From Alistipes sp. (GTDB taxonomy: Bacteria > Bacteroidota > Bacteroidia > Bacteroidales > Rikenellaceae): a stretch of 64,000 nt of DNA. The notes under the pieces were generated by a model. That model did not search any database. It had not been told where the DNA came from and saw only the letters and a program-made list of their open reading frames with translations. This document shows positions 57,943-64,000 of the stretch, one piece after another. The DNA is taken from the NCBI GenBank assembly GCA_017629035.1, contig JAGBXX010000034.1, positions 1-64,000 of the forward strand. The letters are read 5' to 3'. A program made the translations under genes and the position numbers. The stretch's first letter is position 1. Each line of letters starts with the position of its first letter.

Positions 57943-58776
57943 TTATTTGCCAAAAAACTCCTCTATATACTCAGTCGAGTGCAGGCTACGTTTTATCTGC
58001 TCATCGCTGGGCAACTCACGCCAATTACCATAGACATTGGTGAGGTAGGCATCGGTATTCTTCGGTGCAGGGAATTCGTGACCCTCGAACGAGATTGTCG
58101 TAAGAGGCAGAATATCTCGCTTAAAGAATTTGTGCTTAGCCCATCCTGTGCCCAAGGTATAGCGGTACTCGCCCTTGGGGTTAATCAAGCCCACAACCTT
58201 GAGTATCGGGTTGATAACTCCCAGACACAACACCTCGATAAGGCGAATAGCACATCGGCGCAATCGGCGGTTCTTGATATATATCGTGAGGTGCTCGGTA
58301 TTGGCATATATAAAACGTGCCAACTTTGTGGCCACGAAGTTATTGCGCTCAATAGCAAAGACATCGATAAATGGCCCTCCCCATTTATAGTTCTGCCAGC
58401 GGCGATTGGTGACAGGTATCACTCTGCCATCCTGCTTGCGGAACTTGCCAAAGACATTTGTGTACTCAATATCGCTCTGCATGGTCTGGAACACAAAGCG
58501 TGGGTCGTTCATCTTTCGAAGCACTCTGGAGAGTCGTCGGTAGTCACGCTTAAACATCACTATATCGATATCATCGTCCCAGGGGATAAATCCCTTGTGG
58601 CGTGCTGCTCCAAGCAACGTGCCCGAGCTGAGCCACCACCTGATATTGTTCTTACGACAGATGTCGGCAAGCACAAGAAGTATCTCGAGCAGCTCCTTCT
58701 GATTCTCACGCAGCTTCGAGCCCTCGGGGTTAAAACGCTCAGTAAGCTGCTGGTTATCAACTAAATTTGGGGTCAT
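57943..58776 (-). CDS. LicD-family phosphotransferase (copy 1)
   Basis: A 277-residue LicD protein. The active-site signatures are SSGTLLGAARHKGFIPWDDDID (SGTLLG from 51; metal-binding WDDDID 66-71), quoted in part. LicD enzymes transfer phosphocholine from CDP-choline to surface glycans; the related fukutin/FKRP family transfers ribitol phosphate from CDP-ribitol. Given the CDP-alditol-type enzyme next door, a polyol-phosphate substrate is a fair inference. It is a tandem paralogue of the next gene (6 nt apart). Confidence 0.9.
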   Translation of the reverse strand: MTPNLVDNQQLTERFNPEGSKLRENQKELLEILLVLADICRKNNIRWWLSSGTLLGAARHKGFIPWDDDIDIVMFKRDYRRLSRVLRKMNDPRFVFQTMQSDIEYTNVFGKFRKQDGRVIPVTNRRWQNYKWGGPFIDVFAIERNNFVATKLARFIYANTEHLTIYIKNRRLRRCAIRLIEVLCLGVINPILKVVGLINPKGEYRYTLGTGWAKHKFFKRDILPLTTISFEGHEFPAPKNTDAYLTNVYGNWRELPSDEQIKRSLHSTEYIEEFFGK

Positions 58777-58782
58777 AATCTT

Positions 58783-59625
58783 CTATTTATCCTGAACTCC
58801 GTATATCTCACGAATATATTCATTGCAGTGTATGCAGCGTCGTATCTGCTCAGGGCTTGGTAGCTCACGCCAGTTGCCATAGACCTTTGTCAGGTAGGCA
58901 TCCATATCCTTAGGCACAGGCAGTTCGACACCCTCGAACTCTGCCGTAGCAAGAGGCATAGTATCGCTCATGAAGAACCTATGCTTGGCCCAACCCTGAC
59001 CCAGTGAGTAGTGGTACTCGCCACGGGGGTTGATAAGTCCCACAAGACGCAACAGAGGGAAGATAAGAACAAACGAGAGCAACTCGATAAGACGAATAAG
59101 AGGCTTGCGGAGCCATCCCCAGCTAATATACGACGTGAGGTGCTGGATATTGCCATAGATGGTGCTTGCCGCCTTGGCTGCAAAGAAATTTGTTTTCTCG
59201 ATAGTGAATATATCGAAGCCTATGCCTCGCCACTTGTAGTAGTTATAGCGCCTTGTCGACGACTCTACCCTACCCTCACGCTTGCGATATTTGGCAAAGC
59301 AGTTGACATACTCCACATCGCTACACACGGAGTGAAGCACAAACTCCTCGTTCTGCTCCTTGCGTAGTATACGCTCCAGACGACGATAGTCCTTGCGCAA
59401 CATAACTATGTCGATGTCGTCGTCCCAGGGTATAAATCCCTTGTGACGTGCTGCACCAAGCAGCGTGCCCGAGCTGAGCCACCACTTGATATCGTGCTCA
59501 CGGCATATCTCGGCAACATGTTGCAACATACGCAGCAACTCAAGCTGGTCGCTTCTGAGCCTTGAGCCATCGGGGTTGTAGCGTGCACGAAGTTGGGCCG
59601 CATCAAACATAAATCTACTCTCCAT
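58783..59625 (-). CDS. LicD-family phosphotransferase (copy 2)
   Basis: A 280-residue LicD protein and first gene of the operon. It has SGTLLGAARHKG (from 52) and WDDDID (67-72), and shares long stretches with copy 1, including GLINPRGEYHYSLGQGWAKH and VYGNWRELPS. The two copies likely add phosphodiesters at different positions or in succession. Divergent -7 elements lie upstream, one of them for the TagB/TagF-like gene on the other strand. Confidence 0.9.
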   Translation of the reverse strand: MESRFMFDAAQLRARYNPDGSRLRSDQLELLRMLQHVAEICREHDIKWWLSSGTLLGAARHKGFIPWDDDIDIVMLRKDYRRLERILRKEQNEEFVLHSVCSDVEYVNCFAKYRKREGRVESSTRRYNYYKWRGIGFDIFTIEKTNFFAAKAASTIYGNIQHLTSYISWGWLRKPLIRLIELLSFVLIFPLLRLVGLINPRGEYHYSLGQGWAKHRFFMSDTMPLATAEFEGVELPVPKDMDAYLTKVYGNWRELPSPEQIRRCIHCNEYIREIYGVQDK

Positions 59626-59650
59626 TTCGGGGTCTCTTCATTAATATATG

Positions 59651-59697
59651 CAAAATTACACTTTTTTTCCCATTTGAGAATAATTTTCCTATCTTTG
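59651..59697. promoter_or_regulatory. divergent -7 elements of the glycan locus
   Basis: Minus-strand TAATTTTG (59658-59651) faces the LicD operon, and plus-strand TATCTTTG (59690-59697) faces the TagB/TagF-like gene. Neither has an ideal TTG at -33. Confidence 0.45.
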
Positions 59698-59725
59698 TAG
59701 TAATAAATATTACTAAACCAAGATT

Positions 59726-60919
59726 ATGAAGAGAATTGGTGGTGCTATAGCCTGGGGTTTGAACCGAGCGATAAAGTCGCTGGGCAACCTACTATCATTG
59801 TTCGCACGCCTGGGTACTAAGGTTACTCCAGGCAGAGTGGTGTGCTGGGCATACAACTACAAACAATATGGTTGTAACCCTCGCTATCTCACCGAGTATC
59901 TACTTGAGCACTACCCAGATATGGAGATTGTATGGGTATTCCGTCGTGGTGTCGATACCTCGGCTGTCGACCCTCGTGTCAAGTGCGTGAGGTTTCGCAC
60001 GTGGGAGTACCTCAAGATGATCAACAGCGCAGAGTTCCTTGTGACAAACTCTCGCACCGACCCCTGGCATATCTACTGGCACAAACGCCCCGAGCAGAAG
60101 TATCTCATGCTCTGGCACGGAGGTGCCGCACTCAAGCGCATAGAGCGTGATGTAGAGGAGAAGCTCGGCTTCAGCTACGTGCAGAAGGCCAAGCGTGACT
60201 CTAAGGTATGCAACCTTATGATCTCGGGATGCAGAGCCAACACCGAGCTTATAAAGCGCAGCTTCTGGTACTCGGGCGAGATTCTTGAGAGGGGTATTCC
60301 TCGCAACGACATATTCTTCGACACAACACGACATAATGCTATACGTCAGCGCATTAACCGAGAGTATAACATAGCCCAGGATAGCCGCATAGTGCTCTAC
60401 GCACCTACGTTTCGTCGTAGCGGCACACTCGAGCCATATCACATAGACTGGGACAAGATGCGCCCTGCGCTCAAACGTATATTGCAGTGCGACAATCTCA
60501 CCGTCATCGTGCGCATGCACCCCAACCTTATCAACAAGGTAGACACCTCGTCGCTTGTGAATTATGAAGGTGTTGTCGACGGCACACTCTACCCCGATAT
60601 GCAGGAGCTGCTCTCGGCAAGCGACCTGCTTATTACCGACTATTCAAGCTCGATGTTCGACTTCTCGATGCAGCGCCGCCCATGTCTGCTCTATGCCACC
60701 GACATTGAGCAGTACGACCGTGGCTACTACTACGATTTCACCAAACTGCCCTACCCTTTGGCCCGCAACCAGGAGGATCTATTGCGCATAATAAGCGAGT
60801 TTAACAGCGAGGAGTACGGCTCACGCCTGGCAGATTTCTTGGACGACGAGCTCGGTATTGTGGAAAAGGGAGATGCAGCAAAAGCTCTTGCCGAATGGAT
60901 GGTTAACTGCCGCAAATAG
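59726..60919 (+). CDS. CDP-glycerol:polyglycerophosphate transferase-like (TagB/TagF family)
   Basis: A 397-residue transferase of the teichoic-acid TagB/TagF type. Motifs are YLMLWHGG (127-134), ISGCRANTELIKRSF, GIPRNDIFF, LYAPTFRR, VIVRMHPN and ITDYSSSMFDF, all hallmark strings of the GT-B-fold family. It uses CDP-glycerol or a similar CDP-alditol to add glycerol or ribitol phosphate. In a Gram-negative this implies a phosphopolyol-decorated glycan, not a wall teichoic acid. It is divergent from the LicD operon and shares its promoter region. Confidence 0.9.
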   Translation: MKRIGGAIAWGLNRAIKSLGNLLSLFARLGTKVTPGRVVCWAYNYKQYGCNPRYLTEYLLEHYPDMEIVWVFRRGVDTSAVDPRVKCVRFRTWEYLKMINSAEFLVTNSRTDPWHIYWHKRPEQKYLMLWHGGAALKRIERDVEEKLGFSYVQKAKRDSKVCNLMISGCRANTELIKRSFWYSGEILERGIPRNDIFFDTTRHNAIRQRINREYNIAQDSRIVLYAPTFRRSGTLEPYHIDWDKMRPALKRILQCDNLTVIVRMHPNLINKVDTSSLVNYEGVVDGTLYPDMQELLSASDLLITDYSSSMFDFSMQRRPCLLYATDIEQYDRGYYYDFTKLPYPLARNQEDLLRIISEFNSEEYGSRLADFLDDELGIVEKGDAAKALAEWMVNCRK

Positions 60920-60940
60920 AGAGTATTACGACAAAATGAT

Positions 60941-60974
60941 AAAAGGTTGTCAGTCTTGTGGCTGACAACCTTTT
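60941..60974. terminator. bidirectional terminator
   Basis: AAAAGGTTGTCAG (60941-60953) pairs with CTGACAACCTTTT (60962-60974) over 8 nt. It serves the TagB/TagF-like gene and the convergent Stealth gene, whose stop codon touches the right arm. Confidence 0.9.
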
Positions 60975-61853
60975 CTATATCTCAAACTTTGATTTCTCGG
61001 GGAATATATCCTCAAAGACTCTATGCAACATATCGTGCATGGCTCTATACTGCTTATCGCCAAGTTGCACATCGTTGATGCAGACAAGGGCACGCTCAGG
61101 TGCTCGCAAATAGCTCTCGATCTTCTCGGGCGAGGCAACGGCCATGGAGAAGTGCTTACTGGGCTGGCGACGATTGATTATGCGACCCTTGAGATAGGCA
61201 AAATCGGTAAATAGATACTGCGTGATATTCTCCGCACGGCGTGTTCTGCTGAGTGTTGCGAGAATATCCTCCTTGACAGCCTCGTAGGCCTTGCTACACT
61301 CGCTACGAAACATCGGAGCGCAAATATGCTGAGGACGCAGGAAGCAGCACTTAGGCCTCATGCCCAGAGCCTTACGTGCAGCACGGTCGGAGTTACGGCA
61401 TATCTTCTTGAACATATCCATAGAGAGCAGATGTCTACTCATGCCGATAATGCCCCTACCCTCCTGGAAGAAGTCCTCGGCACGCATAGGCAGCATAGGG
61501 AATATATCGTCGTTGAAATAAAGGAACTCCTCGTCGAGATCCTTGATATTGAACATGTGAAGTTCTATGGTGTTGCTATTGAATGTTGGCAGATGCTCGG
61601 CAGGTATGATGTCGCTATGAAGCACAACATCTACCTCGTTGCGGTCCACCCACTCAGGCACCTGGCTCTGGGACGATACCACGAGGTGCACCTTGCGGAT
61701 AAAGGGCATATTTCGCTCTATGCCACGAAACAGATAGCGCAACGTGCCCCAATCACGAAAGCGCTTCGTGAGGATAGGGGTACTTGTAGTGCTCTCATAC
61801 TGCTTCTGCCACAGGGGATCGAGTCCATTGACAAATGTAATGACTATATCCAT
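60975..61853 (-). CDS. Stealth-family (hexose-1-phosphoryl) phosphotransferase
   Basis: A 292-residue Stealth protein. Near the N-terminus DIVITFVNGLDPLW matches conserved region 1, and FLYFNDDIF (110-118) matches region 2, including the catalytic-type NDD. Stealth proteins join hexose-1-phosphate units in capsules, and the family includes the human GNPTAB. It lies 3 nt after the lipid A acyltransferase gene on the same strand, an unusual pairing suggesting the phosphoglycan is linked to lipid A/LPS. Confidence 0.88.
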   Translation of the reverse strand: MDIVITFVNGLDPLWQKQYESTTSTPILTKRFRDWGTLRYLFRGIERNMPFIRKVHLVVSSQSQVPEWVDRNEVDVVLHSDIIPAEHLPTFNSNTIELHMFNIKDLDEEFLYFNDDIFPMLPMRAEDFFQEGRGIIGMSRHLLSMDMFKKICRNSDRAARKALGMRPKCCFLRPQHICAPMFRSECSKAYEAVKEDILATLSRTRRAENITQYLFTDFAYLKGRIINRRQPSKHFSMAVASPEKIESYLRAPERALVCINDVQLGDKQYRAMHDMLHRVFEDIFPEKSKFEI

Positions 61854-61856
61854 AAA

Positions 61857-62807
61857 CTATTCAAGTGTTGACTTTCCAAATCTCTTGGCCTGCTTCTCGG
61901 GCGTATGCTTCCACCTGCGGTGCGACCACATCCACAGCTCGGGAGTCTCACGTATCATGCTCTCAAGACGCTCGGCATAGCGACGCATAATCTCGTTCCT
62001 TGCCACCTGCTCCTGACCATCATAGATAAGCTCCATGGCTACACCATACTGACCCGCCCTGATGCGACGTATACGGCAGAAGTAGACTGGTAGCTTGAAC
62101 TTTAGCGCCAGACGCTCGCCACCATCGACAAAGGCCGTGGGCTGGCCAAAGAACTCTATCCACTCGGTATCGGCCATAAGAATAGGGCTCTGATCCGAGA
62201 TAAGTCCCAGGCCGATGCCATGCTCCGTGGAGCGATGCGTGATATAGTGACGCAGAGAGCTCTTCATAGGCACCTGATCGATATTCGGTGCGAACTGGCG
62301 GATGCGTCGGTAGTAGGCCTCGAAGACCTTGCTGCGCAGAGGATGGTAGACCGCCATAAACCTATCGCCCTCCGCCTCCCAGGCATACATCGGGAAATAC
62401 TCCCAGCAGCCAAAGTGCGAGGCGAGAGCTATCCAGTCACGGCCCGCAACAGCCTGGTGGTGCTCCGCGCCATTGTCCCACACTATATGCTTGCCACGGC
62501 TACGGTTGTCAATACCCGCCAAGCAGATGGTATCAACAGCCACCTCCGAAAGTGTCGAATAGTAGCGGTTGCGAATCTTACGTAGCTCCGCCCTGGACTT
62601 CTCGGGAAATGCACCCTCGAGATTTGACATAATCACACGTGAGCGGTAGCCGATAAGGCGAAATAGCAGAGTGACAAAGGGTTGGAAGATATAGAAGCGA
62701 AACCAACGGGGCGTAATACTCATCACTCGACTAAAAGACCAAAGGAGTCCCAAGCCGAGGCGTTGAAGCAGGTTCAACTCTACGCTATTATGTTGTTTAT
62801 CGCTCAT
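61857..62807 (-). CDS. Lipid A biosynthesis acyltransferase (LpxL/HtrB family)
   Basis: A 316-residue membrane-associated late acyltransferase for lipid A. It has a hydrophobic N-terminal helix (about 36-53) and the catalytic H-x4-E pattern SHFGCWEYF (H131, E136), followed by a conserved FFGQPTAFVDGG string. The open frame starts at 62831, but the ATG at 62807 gives the normal N-terminus. A full promoter lies at 62858-62888. It is co-transcribed with the Stealth gene. Confidence 0.9.
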   Translation of the reverse strand: MSDKQHNSVELNLLQRLGLGLLWSFSRVMSITPRWFRFYIFQPFVTLLFRLIGYRSRVIMSNLEGAFPEKSRAELRKIRNRYYSTLSEVAVDTICLAGIDNRSRGKHIVWDNGAEHHQAVAGRDWIALASHFGCWEYFPMYAWEAEGDRFMAVYHPLRSKVFEAYYRRIRQFAPNIDQVPMKSSLRHYITHRSTEHGIGLGLISDQSPILMADTEWIEFFGQPTAFVDGGERLALKFKLPVYFCRIRRIRAGQYGVAMELIYDGQEQVARNEIMRRYAERLESMIRETPELWMWSHRRWKHTPEKQAKRFGKSTLE

Positions 62808-62857
62808 TTTCAACTGTTTGCTCAACAACAAGACGTTGTCGAGGGGTTCAATAGATG

Positions 62858-62888
62858 CAAATGTACTAAAAATTTATGCTTCGGGCAA
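62858..62888 (-). promoter_or_regulatory. promoter of the acyltransferase-Stealth pair
   Basis: Minus-strand TACATTTG (62865-62858) with TTG (62888-62886) 20 bp upstream, 50 bp before the ATG at 62807. It separates this unit from recX. Confidence 0.7.
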
Positions 62889-62903
62889 ATATCGCCCCAA
62901 TAA

Positions 62904-63425
62904 TTACTCCTCGCCGCCACGCATGACTGCCTCGACAGCCTCGCTCACGTCTGAGTAGTCAAAGCCCTGAGATAGTCCGTAGCGAAACAATTTGCCTCGG
63001 CGCTCAAAGTCCGTTTCGGCCTTTACCGTGCGGAGCTTACGACGTAATTTATCCTGTAGGCGCTGCTGCTGAGAATCGCCATCTATCTCACTAAGAGCCT
63101 TAGCTATAACATCTTGCGCCACGCCCTTTGTGCGTAGTTGCATAGCTATCTTGCGTGCGCCCCATCCCGAGAGGCGTGACTTCTCACGCACATAGGCCTC
63201 GGCATATCGCTGGTCATCGATAAAGCGACTCTCGACAAGTTTTTTAAGCACACCTGCCCGCTCACCTTCCGCAACACCCCAACGTTTCATCAGGCGCAAA
63301 GCATCGCCCGAAGACTTCTCGCTACGTGCAGCAAGGCGCATCAACGACTGCAGAGCCTGAGCCGCACTCTTGGGCTTAGGCTGCTTCGCATTGCCCTCCT
63401 CGGCTATAAACTCATCGTGGCGCAT
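62904..63425 (-). CDS. recX: RecX regulatory protein
   Basis: A 173-residue RecX-type protein, a modulator of RecA filaments. The body (about 25-170) has the typical tandem three-helix repeats with 'RFIDDQRYAEAYVREKSRL' and GWGARKIAMQLRTKGV (quoted in parts), the RecX signature. The first 22 residues are a charged extension. Its ATG lies inside the end of prmC (22-nt overlap), so the two are translationally coupled. Confidence 0.88.
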   Translation of the reverse strand: MRHDEFIAEEGNAKQPKPKSAAQALQSLMRLAARSEKSSGDALRLMKRWGVAEGERAGVLKKLVESRFIDDQRYAEAYVREKSRLSGWGARKIAMQLRTKGVAQDVIAKALSEIDGDSQQQRLQDKLRRKLRTVKAETDFERRGKLFRYGLSQGFDYSDVSEAVEAVMRGGEE

Positions 63426-64000
63426 ACCATTCGTTGTTTGCCTCTAAAATCCTCACGTACAACAACATCCTGATAGCCTTCAGCCTCGAGCATAGCCACC
63501 ATATCGGCTGCATAGTGCTCGTAAATCTCGTAGAAGAGCTTACCCTGAGGCTTTAACATTTTGCGTGCTGTGCGGGCGATAGAGCGGTAAAAAATAAGTG
63601 GATCGGAGTCCTCGACAAAGAGAGCTGACGAGGGCTCATAATCGGTAACGTTGCGACGCATGGAGCTCTCGTCGCTGCGTGGAATATATGGGGGATTGGA
63701 TACTACGACATCTAGCCTCTCACTGACAGCTGATGAGAAGTCAGCAAGCGCATCGCCCTCGACAAATTGAACGCTCGGAGCATACTTTGCACCATTGCGA
63801 CGTGCTATGTCGAGTGCCTCGGGCGAGATATCAAGAGCCCAGACACTGCTATTTTTCAATCTTCGACTAAGCGCCAGAGCGATACATCCCGAGCCTGTGC
63901 CTACGTCCAAAATACGAGCATCGTGGCCAACCTCCGAGGCCACCCACTCCACAAGCTCCTCGGTCTCGGGACGAGGTATCAGTACCCCCTCACGCACCTC
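63404..64000 (-). CDS. prmC: Peptide chain release factor N5-glutamine methyltransferase PrmC (3' part)
   Basis: A C-terminal fragment (198 codons visible); the gene runs off the right edge. The Rossmann methyltransferase domain has IPRPETEELVEW, the SAM loop DVGTGSGCIALAL and the catalytic NPPYIPRSD. PrmC methylates the GGQ glutamine of release factors. The GTG at 63997 is only an internal codon, since PrmC normally has about 80 more N-terminal residues. It overlaps recX. Confidence 0.95.
   Translation of the reverse strand, partial: EVREGVLIPRPETEELVEWVASEVGHDARILDVGTGSGCIALALSRRLKNSSVWALDISPEALDIARRNGAKYAPSVQFVEGDALADFSSAVSERLDVVVSNPPYIPRSDESSMRRNVTDYEPSSALFVEDSDPLIFYRSIARTARKMLKPQGKLFYEIYEHYAADMVAMLEAEGYQDVVVREDFRGKQRMVCATMSL

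Noticed and set aside
57703..58764. 353-residue plus-strand frame opposite LicD copy 1 and the fusion gene
   Set aside because: It spans two oppositely oriented genes with clear motifs and their intergenic gap, and has no start signals or domain.
1..64000. CRISPR arrays, IS elements, prophage or plasmid genes
   Set aside because: No regularly spaced repeats, transposase, integrase, phage structural or replication genes were seen on either strand.

Overview
This 64 kb window is chromosomal DNA of a Gram-negative gut-type member of the Bacteroidales, most likely close to Alistipes/Rikenellaceae. The evidence is the promoter signature (TAnnTTTG at -7, with TTG about 19-20 bp upstream before many genes), the near absence of Shine-Dalgarno sequences, many BACON-type lipoproteins, DUF4837 and PepSY-like secreted proteins, and an RseC-RnfBCDGEA operon. 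The family placement is inference; the phylum is well supported. There is no IS element, phage, plasmid module or CRISPR array.

Layout. 0-5 kb: truncated rpmE2 diverging from mqnA, then corA behind a hairpin-rich leader, tRNA-Glu, a DUF3298-like secreted protein and an HtrA protease. 5-12 kb (minus): divIC, queE, hpt, then the hydA-hydE-hydG-hydF unit, encoding a group-B-like [FeFe]-hydrogenase and its three maturases. 12-23 kb: a PepSY-like protein, yhcC and tsaD, then a plus-strand run of tamB, exbB, exbD, tonB, a DUF1573 protein, an MBL hydrolase and trmD. 23-32 kb: secreted PepSY-like proteins and four BACON or BACON-like lipoproteins. 32-36 kb: LMW-PTP, a thioredoxin-fold/OM-barrel pair, a two-domain NadE lacking its glutaminase cysteine, and a 54-residue PMP3-family protein. 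36-42 kb: the complete Rnf operon. 42-50 kb: DUF4837, a polysaccharide deacetylase, ubiX, an odd 450 bp intergenic stretch with a tRNA 3'-end fragment, tRNA-Val, tRNA-Asn, a TPR membrane regulator with two small paralogous lipoproteins, and a ROK regulator with a GNAT enzyme. 50-54.9 kb: the largest BACON lipoprotein, fabD, an ECF sigma factor behind a textbook sigma-54 site, and a lipocalin. 54.9-62.8 kb: a surface phospho-glycan locus (GT2, SDR, cytidylyltransferase-oxidoreductase fusion, two LicD proteins, a TagB/TagF-like transferase, a Stealth phosphotransferase) ending in an LpxL-type lipid A acyltransferase. 62.9-64 kb: recX and a truncated prmC.

How the genes fit together. The hydrogenase and Rnf fit fermentative redox balancing: Rnf couples ferredoxin oxidation to NAD reduction and ion export, and the hydrogenase can discharge reduced ferredoxin as H2. 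MqnA (futalosine pathway) and UbiX (prenylated FMN) fit menaquinone synthesis. TamB, ExbBD-TonB, the barrel protein, lipoproteins and HtrA are envelope machinery.

The most interesting points are the phospho-polyol/phosphocholine-like surface glycan locus with its fused CDP-alditol enzyme, the predicted sigma-54 control of an ECF sigma factor with two 21-bp-phased upstream repeats, the cysteine-less NadE, the structured corA leader, and the rearranged tRNA-Val region.
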